Source of the DNA: Bacteroidales bacterium
Lineage (GTDB): Bacteria; Bacteroidota; Bacteroidia; Bacteroidales; VadinHA17
Direction of reading: 5' to 3'
NCBI GenBank assembly: GCA_025454795.1
Contig: JALONT010000007.1
Coordinates: 64,550-128,549, forward strand
Length of the DNA stretch: 64,000 nucleotides
Shown: positions 40,254 through 48,751 of the stretch, piece after piece
How positions within the stretch are numbered: position 1 is the stretch's first letter
Layout of the letters: every line of letters begins with the position of its first letter
Translations under genes and position numbers: made by a program
Notes under the pieces: generated by a model
Seen by the model: the letters and a program-made list of their open reading frames with translations, nothing else
What the model was told of the DNA's origin: nothing
Databases searched by the model: none

Positions 40254-42035
40254 ATGCAATCATTAAGGAATATAGCAATTATTGCACATGTCGATCATGG
40301 TAAGACGACTCTGGTCGACAGGATAATACAGGAATGCAAGGTTCTGGATCAGCGGAAGGATGTGGGTGATTTGATCCTGGACAGTAATGAGCTGGAGAGG
40401 GAAAGGGGAATAACAATTATTTCCAAGAATGTGTCTGTAAAATATAAAGGCGTAAAGATCAATATAATAGATACTCCGGGACATGCGGATTTCGGGGGCG
40501 AAGTGGAACGTGTTCTGAAAATGGCAGATGGTGTTCTGCTGCTTGTGGACGCCTTTGAAGGACCCATGCCGCAGACAAGATTTGTACTTGGAAAAGCGAT
40601 AAGTCTTGGTCTGAAACCCATTGTTGTCGTCAATAAGGTAGATAAGGAAAATTGCCGGCCAGATGAAGTGCAACAGGATATCTTTGAGCTGATGTTCAAT
40701 CTTGATGCTTCTGAGGAACAGCTTGATTTTGAAACTGTATTCGGTTCATCCAAATATGGCTGGATGAGCAAAGACTGGAAAAAGCCATCAACCGATATCA
40801 CTATCCTTCTTGACACAATTCTTGAGCAGATACCGGAACCTCCGTATATTGAAGGTACTGCCCAGATGCAGGTAGCTTCGCTGGATTTCTCCAGTTATGT
40901 AGGACGAATTGCAATCGGAAGGGTCTTCCGGGGTGATATTAATATCGGGGTAGATTATACTTTGTGCAAAAAAGATGGAGAGGTGCGGAAGGTAAGGGTT
41001 AAGGAACTATTTTTATTTGAGGGGCTTGGACGGCTTAAAACAGACAGTGTAAGATGTGGCGATCTCTGCGCGGTTATCGGACTGGAAGATTTCGAGATAG
41101 GGGATACCCTCGCTGATCTTCTGAATCCGGAAGCGCTCCAGAGAATTGAGGTCGATGAACCGACGATGAGCATGGTCTTCACAATAAATAATTCACCTCT
41201 CTTTGGTAAAGAAGGTAAGTTTGTAACATCCAGGCATTTAAGGACCAGGCTCATGAGGGAAACAGAAAAGAACCTTGCGCTCAAAGTAGAAGAGACTACT
41301 TCAGAAGATACCTTTAATGTATTCGGCCGGGGCATACTTCATCTTTCAATACTTATCGAAACAATGCGCCGCGAAGGTTATGAATTCCAGGTTGGAAAAC
41401 CGAAGGTGATATTTAAGGATATAGATGGCAAAAAATCAGAACCATACGAAACACTTTCAATTGATGTCCCTGCTGATTTTTCCGGAAAGGCCATTGAACT
41501 TGTTACCCAGAGAAAAGGTGAAATGATTGTCATTGAACCGAAAGGTGACCTTGTCCATCTTGAGTTTGACATTCCCGCCAGGGGAATAATAGGTCTGCGC
41601 AATAATATGCTCACAGCTACTTCCGGTGAGGCTGTTATGCATCACCGGTTCAGAGCTTACGATAAATATAAAGGGGACGATCTTTTACCCAAACAATACG
41701 GATCCCTTATTTCACTTGAAAAGGGAATGGCTACCGGCTATGCAATTGACAGGCTTCAGGACCGTGGCAGGTTTTATATTGATCCGGGAGATCAGGTCTA
41801 TAAAGGTCAGGTTGTTGGCGAGAGTACCCGTCCTGGAGACATCGAGGTAAATTTAGTAAAGGGGAAAAAACTCACCAACATGAGAGCTTCGGGTTCTGAT
41901 GATAGCCTGAAAATTGCACCAAAGCTCAAATTCTCACTCGAGGAATCGATGGAGCAGATTAAGGATGATGAATACCTTGAAGTTACCCCACTGAACCTCA
42001 GAATGCGAAAAGTGCCTTCATATAAATTCGCTTAA
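40254..42035 (+). CDS. typA: translational GTPase TypA/BipA
   Basis: Ribosome-binding GTPase of the EF-G group, important in 50S assembly and stress growth. G1 is AHVDHGKTTLVD, G3 DTPGHADFGGEVERVL, G4 VVNKVDKE. Domains II, III, V and the C-terminal BipA domain follow. 593 residues, normal. RGIIGLRNNMLTATSGEAVMHH and GATGYAIDRLQDRGRFYIDPGDQVYKGQVVGE are characteristic. It overlaps the convergent DUF2461 gene by 4 bp at the stop codons. Confidence 0.97.
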   Translation: MQSLRNIAIIAHVDHGKTTLVDRIIQECKVLDQRKDVGDLILDSNELERERGITIISKNVSVKYKGVKINIIDTPGHADFGGEVERVLKMADGVLLLVDAFEGPMPQTRFVLGKAISLGLKPIVVVNKVDKENCRPDEVQQDIFELMFNLDASEEQLDFETVFGSSKYGWMSKDWKKPSTDITILLDTILEQIPEPPYIEGTAQMQVASLDFSSYVGRIAIGRVFRGDINIGVDYTLCKKDGEVRKVRVKELFLFEGLGRLKTDSVRCGDLCAVIGLEDFEIGDTLADLLNPEALQRIEVDEPTMSMVFTINNSPLFGKEGKFVTSRHLRTRLMRETEKNLALKVEETTSEDTFNVFGRGILHLSILIETMRREGYEFQVGKPKVIFKDIDGKKSEPYETLSIDVPADFSGKAIELVTQRKGEMIVIEPKGDLVHLEFDIPARGIIGLRNNMLTATSGEAVMHHRFRAYDKYKGDDLLPKQYGSLISLEKGMATGYAIDRLQDRGRFYIDPGDQVYKGQVVGESTRPGDIEVNLVKGKKLTNMRASGSDDSLKIAPKLKFSLEESMEQIKDDEYLEVTPLNLRMRKVPSYKFA

Positions 42036-42700
42036 GTGCTGCAATTATTCAAAAAGTCATTTAACGGCTTCATAGCACGGCAGGCACTTACAATATACTC
42101 TAAGCAACTTTCTGAAGTCATTTTGCTGTCTGAAATCTGGCGGGCAGAAAGGAAACTCTTTAATTTTAATAATTCAATATGAGGGTGATCCCTGGAATAA
42201 CCTTTCGGGGCACTCTTTAGTTTTTCACCTTCAATAGCTCCAAAGAATCTTATGAAATCAGGATCGCTTGTGATTTTTAGAAATTCTTTTCCATGCTCAG
42301 CAATCTTTTCCCTGATGGCTGATAACCAAGCTGATGGGGGCATGTATGCACCACCGGCGATCATACTGTTCCCTGGTTCAACATGTATGTAGTATCCGGC
42401 AAACCGGTCACCGTTTCTTTTTCCTCCCCGGACAACAAATGCACCCAGATGGGTTTTATAAATCGTCTTATCATTTGAAAACCTGATATCACGGTTGATC
42501 CTGTAAGTGCAGCTTTTAGATTCGAGACCCTTAAGTATCGGATCAAACAAGGAGATTTCGTCTATGGCAGCCTGAACAAATGTTTCAAAATCAGACCTGG
42601 CTGATTCATATCTTTTTCGGTTTGCATTAAACCACTCTTTGTCGTTATGCAGCTTAAGGTCAGACAGAAACTGAATCGTGGATTTTTGAATTGTCGCCAT
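42032..42700 (-). CDS. DUF2461 family protein
   Basis: A 222-residue protein, member of DUF2461 (TIGR02453). It has FLSDLKLHNDKEWFNANRKRYESARSDFETFV, CTYRINRDIRFSNDKTIYKTHLGAFVVRGGKR and GYYIHVEPGNSMIAGGAYMPPSAWLSAIRE. Function unknown. It is a lone gene, stop codon overlapping that of typA. The 140 bp upstream also carry a promoter box directed at the serine hydrolase gene. Confidence 0.92.
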   Translation of the reverse strand: MATIQKSTIQFLSDLKLHNDKEWFNANRKRYESARSDFETFVQAAIDEISLFDPILKGLESKSCTYRINRDIRFSNDKTIYKTHLGAFVVRGGKRNGDRFAGYYIHVEPGNSMIAGGAYMPPSAWLSAIREKIAEHGKEFLKITSDPDFIRFFGAIEGEKLKSAPKGYSRDHPHIELLKLKSFLSARQISDSKMTSESCLEYIVSACRAMKPLNDFLNNCST

Positions 42701-42803
42701 TTCGTATTATTTTTTGATTCTGCAAGTTTAATAAACTTTTTTACTGCTGGTTTCATTTCTTCATAATTCATCATACTACTGATGTCACAGCAATGTTTTT
42801 GGT

Positions 42804-42811
42804 TATATTTG
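42804..42811 (+). promoter_or_regulatory. -7 box for the serine hydrolase gene
   Basis: TATATTTG, 32 bp before the ATG. No -33 box at the expected place. Confidence 0.45.
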
Positions 42812-42843
42812 AAAAATAGCAAGTTCACTTAAAATATAATATA

Positions 42844-44226
42844 ATGACAAGGAAAAGAGTATTTTATGGTTTACTGATTTTCTTTCTGGCTGTACTTACT
42901 GGTGCAGCTGTTTACATGAATTCATTGCTTCCTATAATAACCGGCTATACTGCAAAAAAAATGTGTTCAGCTGTTTTTATCTCAGAAAGAAAGCCTGCAG
43001 AGGTTGAGAATAAAGACCTGAACTTTTCATTTATAAAGTATACAAAAAGCAATGTGGACTATGAGGATAAGAGTGTAACCAGCAAGTTTTTATGGGGAAA
43101 ATCCAAAGCAATTTACAGAGATGGCTTTGGGTCGACACTTTTGAGAGGGGTAGAGGAGGAGGTTCTCAGGAAAATCAAATTTCCGGCAGTTACTATACCC
43201 GGATATTCACAGGATACCACTAACTGGCCCCTGGGGAATCTTCTGGAAGATTCTGTAAAAACAGGTATTAATCAGACTGAACTTAACGGAATAGCGAAAA
43301 GACTAATCGATGAAAACGGTTACAACGGAACCGCTTTTGCTTTTCTGGCACTTCATAAAGGAATCCCTGTTGTCGAGGCATACAGGGCTCAGTTCAATCC
43401 GGCTACCCGTTTTTTAAGCTGGTCGATGTCAAAAAGTGTAATTAATGCGATGGTTGGAATTCTGGTAAAAGAAGGGAAACTGGATATTTCAAAGCCGGCA
43501 GATATCAGAGAATGGAAAGATGATGAAAGAAGCAAAATTACGATGAATGATCTTCTGCAGATGCAGAGCGGTCTTAAGTGGAATGAGGATTACGGGAACA
43601 GATCAAATGTGAATGTGATGCTTCATTTTGAAAGCGATATGGGAAAATATGCTTATGATCAGCCATTGGAATATCCGGCCGGGACTCACTATTATTATTC
43701 ATCAGGCACGGCAAATATTATAAGTCATATTATCAGAAAACAATTTTCTGATGACTCCCTGTACTATTCGTTTGTGTATTCCAGTCTGTTCAATAAAATC
43801 GGAATGCCAGATGCTATATTTGAAGCAGATCCTTCCGGGACCCTGGTAGGTTCATCATATTTATATGCGACAGCCAGGGATTATGCTCGATTCGGACTGC
43901 TGTACCTGAACGATGGTATTTTTAACGGTGAACGTATCCTGCCTGAAGGATGGGTTAAATACAGCAGGACTCCGGCTTCAAACAGCAATGGTGAGTATGG
44001 TGCACTATTCTGCCTCAATAAAATCAAGGCAATGACTACCAAACCTGAAGATGAGTTTTATCTTTCCGCACCTGAAGATATGTTTTATTGTGATGGACAT
44101 GATGGTCAGGAAATTTTTATTCTGCCATCACAGGAACTTGTAGTTGTAGTTCTTGGATTTTCCCCATCCTCGAATGGCGGGATGGATTTTGACAGCCTTC
44201 TGAAAGATATATTAGGTACTCTGTAA
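42844..44226 (+). CDS. serine hydrolase, class C beta-lactamase fold
   Basis: A 460-residue penicillin-binding/beta-lactamase-family hydrolase. Residues about 8-30 form a hydrophobic signal anchor. The active serine is in SMSK (S194, K197), the tyrosine motif is YSSGTANI, and the third motif is probably the HDGQ near residue 420. This fits the esterase/EstB-like group more than true AmpC, and the chain is longer than AmpC (about 380) by an N-terminal domain. Substrate is unknown: peptidoglycan-derived peptides, esters or beta-lactams are all possible. It stands alone, and its end faces a hairpin-rich repeat region. Confidence 0.82.
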   Translation: MTRKRVFYGLLIFFLAVLTGAAVYMNSLLPIITGYTAKKMCSAVFISERKPAEVENKDLNFSFIKYTKSNVDYEDKSVTSKFLWGKSKAIYRDGFGSTLLRGVEEEVLRKIKFPAVTIPGYSQDTTNWPLGNLLEDSVKTGINQTELNGIAKRLIDENGYNGTAFAFLALHKGIPVVEAYRAQFNPATRFLSWSMSKSVINAMVGILVKEGKLDISKPADIREWKDDERSKITMNDLLQMQSGLKWNEDYGNRSNVNVMLHFESDMGKYAYDQPLEYPAGTHYYYSSGTANIISHIIRKQFSDDSLYYSFVYSSLFNKIGMPDAIFEADPSGTLVGSSYLYATARDYARFGLLYLNDGIFNGERILPEGWVKYSRTPASNSNGEYGALFCLNKIKAMTTKPEDEFYLSAPEDMFYCDGHDGQEIFILPSQELVVVVLGFSPSSNGGMDFDSLLKDILGTL

Positions 44227-44245
44227 ATACAACTCTTTACATTAT

Positions 44246-44541
44246 CTGATTTTACTTTGTCTGCTTAAACAAGGTGGAGGCAGATGTCAATCAGTAAAGC
44301 TATATCGGATAGAAGCTCGGACGAGAATTTCCTTTGACATAAAATCTTTGTCGATATAGGACTCGGCAGAGCCTCGTCGCTATATCTGATTTTACTGTGT
44401 CATCTGTAACGAAGTGAAGGATGATGTCAATCAGCATTGAGGATCGGGGGGAAAAAGATGAGAATTTCCTTTGACATAAAATCTTTGTCGATATAGGACT
44501 CGGCAGAGCCTCGTCGCTATATCTGATTTTATGTCAATCAG
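44246..44541. repeat. three-copy hairpin array with a 72-bp perfect direct repeat
   Basis: Hairpins at 44246-44294, 44386-44434 and 44523-44541 share outer arms CTGATT/AATCAG. Between them a perfect 72-bp repeat (44323-44394 and 44460-44531) contains GATATAG/CTATATC arms. The two long hairpins carry different inner stems (TCTGC/GCAGA and TCATC/GATGA), both fully paired. The third lacks the inner part. The element fills the gap between convergent genes 42844 and 44728; the rest of that gap (44542-44727) shows nothing I recognise. Confidence 0.85.
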
Positions 44542-44727
44542 CAGAGCTGAACGGAAATTCTCTTAGAAAGCCTATAATTAATATTATGTCAAATAGAAAA
44601 AATTAATGTACATCCGGAACAATAACCATAAACCAGAACCTCTATCCTCTCAGAGTAATATCTATCTAAAATAAAGAAGGGTGCCCTTTTGAGACCCCCC
44701 CCTATAATATATTAAATTGTTAACAGG

Positions 44728-45903
44728 TTACTTCTGTTCGATAGCATTAAGTTTAGCTTTGATTGTCTCGTATTTCGGAGCATACTGCGGATCAAGCTGC
44801 TTCATCCTGTAGTATAATTCCTGCAGACTTCTCATTGCATACACGTCATCCGGTTTCAGTTCATGAGCTTTTTCCATAAAAGGAAGCGCTTTTGCATAAA
44901 CAACGTTAGCTTCATCAATAGCTGCACTGTATTTCTTCACATCCATTATATCATTAGCCTTAACGAACATATCTGCAGCTTTATTTATATATGCAGCACC
45001 CAGACCATATTGTGTTTCAAACATTTCCGGTTTCAACTCGATAGCTTTAATAAGCTCAGGGATAGATTCATCATTTCTGCCCTGGTTAAGGTAAGTAAGT
45101 CCGGCTGCAAGGTAAAGGCTGAAATTTGCAGGATCAGCTTCTTTTGCAACCTTAATATAATTGAGAGCCTCTTCCAATTTATTGCTCTTCAGATACAGAT
45201 CGATCAGCTGAAGAGTAACAGTCTTGTCATCGGGGAATTTATTGGGCAGATCAAGAAGGTAACTTTCCGCTTTGGTGGTATCTCCCAGCCCCAGATAGCA
45301 CTCATATATCTGGTAATATGGCGTAATTCCCAGGTATTTCATCTCAGCGCATTTTTCGAAATACTTCATACCTTCATTGTATTTTTTTGCATTTACTGCA
45401 GCCAGACCGGCATTATAATACATTCCTGTATCAATCCCGCCAACATAATTATCGCTTTCAGTTATTTGAATCTGCGATGCAAATGATTTAAGGGCACCTT
45501 CATAATCCTTGGCTTCGAATCTTTTCCCTCCCTGAACATATAAATCAAGAGCAAGAGAATTATAAATACCACTTGTAATGATCTTTTTCTTGGTCGTTCC
45601 TTTTACATCCAGTTCCATTGCCTTTTCATAAGCTGTATACGCTTCGGCAAGCGGATCAGTAAAATAACCATTGTATTTTGGATCATCAGCTTTAAATACC
45701 GCCTGACCCAGTTTCCCTTTTGCAAAATAGGTATTGAACCAATTCATTGACTTCTCATTTGTAAAAGCCATATCTAATGCTTCTTTGGCTTTATCAAGAG
45801 TTCCCAGGTCAATGAATGAGAGTGCTGAGGTTACTTTCCCTTTCTGTGCCATTAATCCCAGTGAAATACTGACGGCTGCTATAAGCAGAAAAAACTTTTT
45901 CAT
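44728..45903 (-). CDS. secreted TPR protein, 391 aa
   Basis: Signal peptide MKKFFLLIAAVSISLGLMAQ, then about ten tetratricopeptide units through residue 375 (for example YNEGMKYFEKCAEMKYLG, KLEEALNYIKVAKEADPANFSLYLAAGLTYLNQGRNDESIPE). Unlike the 5' TPR gene of the window it has no obvious partner genes. It is probably a periplasmic scaffold; function is unknown. The gene ends in a convergent gap and has its own TAnnTTTG box upstream. Confidence 0.85.
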   Translation of the reverse strand: MKKFFLLIAAVSISLGLMAQKGKVTSALSFIDLGTLDKAKEALDMAFTNEKSMNWFNTYFAKGKLGQAVFKADDPKYNGYFTDPLAEAYTAYEKAMELDVKGTTKKKIITSGIYNSLALDLYVQGGKRFEAKDYEGALKSFASQIQITESDNYVGGIDTGMYYNAGLAAVNAKKYNEGMKYFEKCAEMKYLGITPYYQIYECYLGLGDTTKAESYLLDLPNKFPDDKTVTLQLIDLYLKSNKLEEALNYIKVAKEADPANFSLYLAAGLTYLNQGRNDESIPELIKAIELKPEMFETQYGLGAAYINKAADMFVKANDIMDVKKYSAAIDEANVVYAKALPFMEKAHELKPDDVYAMRSLQELYYRMKQLDPQYAPKYETIKAKLNAIEQK

Positions 45904-45946
45904 GTTTATGATTTTAATTTGTTTTTAATGTAAATAAATAATTTTT

Positions 45947-45954
45947 CAAATGTA
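45947..45954 (-). promoter_or_regulatory. -7 box of the TPR gene
   Basis: Reads TACATTTG on the minus strand, 43 bp before the ATG, between gyrA and the TPR gene. Confidence 0.6.
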
Positions 45955-45966
45955 TAACTTTAGTTA

Positions 45967-48492
45967 TTAATCTTCAAATTCTTTGCCAATTTCATCTGAA
46001 GCAGAATTATTTTCATTTGTATCAATCCCTTCAATTACTTCATTCTCTTCAGTAACTTCAACACAGGCTACAGATGCAATGATATCATTCTCTTTAAGAT
46101 TGATCAGCCTTACACCCTGCGTGGCTCTTCCCATAACCCTCAGTGCTGATACGGGACTTCTCAGGATATTTCCAAACTGAGTTATGATCATAAGATCATG
46201 ATTATCAGTAACATCCTTAAGAGCGATCAACGAACCCGTCTTTTCCGTTATGTTAATGGTCTTCACCCCTTTTCCACCCCTGTTTGTTATTCTGTATCCA
46301 TCAATGTCTGACCTTTTTCCGTAACCTTTTTCAGAAACAACAAGAATATCTTTTTCTTTATTCTCAATTGTGATCATCCCTATAACGAAATCAGTCTTCT
46401 CGTTTGCCAGTCTGATCCCTCTGACACCTGATGCGGTACGTCCCATCGGTCTGACTGATGCTTCAGGGAAACGGATAGCCCGGCCTGATCTTACAGCCAG
46501 CATAATATGGTGATTACCGTTTGTCATCCTTGCTTCAAGAAGCTCATCTCCTTCTCTTACAGTAATTGCATTTACTCCATTTACCCGGGGTCTGGAATAA
46601 GCTTCCAGTGATGTTTTTTTAATGATTCCTTTTGTAGTGCAGAGGACAATGAAATTATTGTTAATGTAATCGGGATCGTTCAGATTCCTGACATTAATAA
46701 AAGCTTTAACGCTATCATCAGGTTCTATATTTATAAGGTTCTGCATTGCCCGGCCTTTAGATGTCCTTGATCCTTCCGGGATACTATATACTTTAAGCCA
46801 GTAGCATTTTCCTTTTGTAGTGAAGAAGAGCATAGTATTATGCATTGTAGCAATATAAAGGTGCTCAATGAAATCTTCTTCCCTGGTAGTACCGCCTTTA
46901 GCTCCTGTTCCACCCCGGTTTTGCCTCCTGAATTCTGTCAGGGGCGTTCTTTTAATATACCCCATGTGCGAAATCGTGATTACCATTTCGTCATCGGCAT
47001 AGAAGTCTTCAGGATTAAATTCCTCGGCATTAGGGACTATTTCAGATCGTCTTTTGTCACCGTATTTTTCTTTTATCTCGAGGAGTTCTTCTTTGATAAT
47101 CTTCATCTGAAGGTCGACGCTGGCAAGAACACTCTTCAGATAATCGATCATATCCATAATTTCCTTATACTCAGCCCTCAGTTTGTCCTGTTCGAGACCT
47201 GTAAGCTGGCGAAGCCTCATTTCAACTATCGCTCTGGATTGTATTTCTGAAAGGCTGAACCTCTCCATAAGCCTCTCTCTGGCCATGTCGGGAGTATTGG
47301 AGGATTTGATTATTGCTATAACTTCATCAATATTATCGCTTGCTATGATAAGTCCACTCAGTATATGGGCTCGTTTTTCAGCCTGATCGAGGTCATATTT
47401 TGTTCTTCTGATGATTACTTCATGTCTGTGTTTTACAAAATAATGTATAAGGTCTCTGGTATTGAGAGTCCTGGGTCTTCCTTTTACAAGAGCAATATTG
47501 TTTACGTTAAATGTTGTCTGAAGAGATGAATATTTATAAAGATGGTTCAGAACGACGTTCGCACTGGCATCTTTCTTGAGGATAATGACAATCCGCATTC
47601 CGTTTCTATCCGATTCATCATTGATATACGAAATCCCTTCAAGCTTCTTTTCGTTAATAAGGTCAGCGATTTTGCGGATCATTTCTGCCTTATTGACCAT
47701 ATAAGGAATTTCCGTAACGATTATGCATTCGCGTCCTGAATGAGTCAGTTCGATTTCAGTTTTTGCCCGAACCACAATCCGGCCGTGTCCGGTTTCACAT
47801 GCATCTCTGATACCCTGACTGCCATATATAATACCGCCTGTGGGAAAATCTGGCCCTTTAACATGTTTAAGGATCTCTTCTGAGGTAATATCATTATTAT
47901 TAATATATGCGACAGTTGCATCAATAATCTCTGATAAATTATGCGGAGCCATGTTTGTTGCCATACCTACAGCGATTCCTGATGCCCCGTTAACCAGAAG
48001 ATTTGGGATACGGGTTGGTAATACTGTGGGTTCGGTAAGGGAATCATCAAAATTGGATTGAAAATCCACGGTATCCTTATCAATATCGGCGAGCGTCTCT
48101 TCAGCAATTTTTCTGAGCCTTGCCTCAGTATAACGCATTGCTGCAGGACTATCGCCGTCGACTGAACCAAAGTTACCCTGACCGTCAACGAGAGGATATC
48201 TCATCGACCAGTCCTGAGCCAACCTTACCATAGCATCATATACGGATGTGTCGCCATGAGGATGATATTTACCGAGCACCTCCCCCACTATCCTTGCAGA
48301 TTTTTTATAGGTCTTGTTTGAAAGCACTCCAAGTTCTGACATTCCGAAAAGCACCCGGCGGTGAACCGGTTTTAAACCGTCCCTCACATCAGGTAATGCT
48401 CTCGATACAATGACCGACATTGAATAATCAATGTAGGCCGACTTCATCTCCTCCTCAATATTTACCTGGACTATCCTCTCTCTCTCTGACAT
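45967..48492 (-). CDS. gyrA: DNA gyrase subunit A
   Basis: The 841-residue breakage-rejoining subunit of gyrase. The catalytic tyrosine is Y121 ([18 protein letters not shown]). The quinolone-determining region reads [12 protein letters not shown]. Threonine at residue 82 takes the place of the usual serine (E. coli S83) and D86 is conserved (E. coli D87). The GyrA-box and six-bladed C-terminal wrapping domain follow ([55 protein letters not shown]), and an acidic tail ends the chain. It is a single gene with no clear box in the 260 bp upstream. Confidence 0.97.
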   Translation of the reverse strand: MSERERIVQVNIEEEMKSAYIDYSMSVIVSRALPDVRDGLKPVHRRVLFGMSELGVLSNKTYKKSARIVGEVLGKYHPHGDTSVYDAMVRLAQDWSMRYPLVDGQGNFGSVDGDSPAAMRYTEARLRKIAEETLADIDKDTVDFQSNFDDSLTEPTVLPTRIPNLLVNGASGIAVGMATNMAPHNLSEIIDATVAYINNNDITSEEILKHVKGPDFPTGGIIYGSQGIRDACETGHGRIVVRAKTEIELTHSGRECIIVTEIPYMVNKAEMIRKIADLINEKKLEGISYINDESDRNGMRIVIILKKDASANVVLNHLYKYSSLQTTFNVNNIALVKGRPRTLNTRDLIHYFVKHRHEVIIRRTKYDLDQAEKRAHILSGLIIASDNIDEVIAIIKSSNTPDMARERLMERFSLSEIQSRAIVEMRLRQLTGLEQDKLRAEYKEIMDMIDYLKSVLASVDLQMKIIKEELLEIKEKYGDKRRSEIVPNAEEFNPEDFYADDEMVITISHMGYIKRTPLTEFRRQNRGGTGAKGGTTREEDFIEHLYIATMHNTMLFFTTKGKCYWLKVYSIPEGSRTSKGRAMQNLINIEPDDSVKAFINVRNLNDPDYINNNFIVLCTTKGIIKKTSLEAYSRPRVNGVNAITVREGDELLEARMTNGNHHIMLAVRSGRAIRFPEASVRPMGRTASGVRGIRLANEKTDFVIGMITIENKEKDILVVSEKGYGKRSDIDGYRITNRGGKGVKTINITEKTGSLIALKDVTDNHDLMIITQFGNILRSPVSALRVMGRATQGVRLINLKENDIIASVACVEVTEENEVIEGIDTNENNSASDEIGKEFED

Positions 48493-48661
48493 AACATATT
48501 GTTAATTAAATAATTACAAAACAAAAATCCGCTACTGGATTTGAATTACGAAAATAGTGATTATTTGGCTATTTTTGGGCTTTTATTATGGTGACTTTTT
48601 AACATCAGTTGTTCATAAATGGGCATGAAAATTGCCATACTTAAATATTGCATGATTTAAC

Positions 48662-48689
48662 TTTGGTTTCTTAGTTATATGTATTTTTG
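48662..48689 (+). promoter_or_regulatory. clpC promoter
   Basis: TATTTTTG at 48682-48689 is a TAnnTTTG box with a TTTG at 48662-48665 upstream, 16 bp apart (optimum about 19). TAACTTTG at 48658 is a second box. The leader is about 60 bp. Confidence 0.5.
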
Positions 48690-48751
48690 TCGGGGAGTGC
48701 TGACAGAATGGCGTGCAGATGGAAATTTTAGAGAAAAAGACAGATTAATAT

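Noticed and set aside
40263..40816. Two frames (136 and 155 codons) antisense to typA
   Set aside because: Shadows of the strongly supported GTPase gene.
42562..42828. 88-codon frame overlapping the 5' part of DUF2461
   Set aside because: Its first 40 residues look protein-like, but most of it is antisense-independent overlap in another frame of a well-supported gene; no family match.
44863..45486. 207-codon frame on the plus strand
   Set aside because: It is antisense to the TPR gene, cysteine- and isoleucine-rich, without signals of a real gene.
48493..48751. Possible small RNA in the gyrA-clpC gap
   Set aside because: Only the clpC promoter boxes and leader can be supported; no stable hairpin or known motif was recognised.
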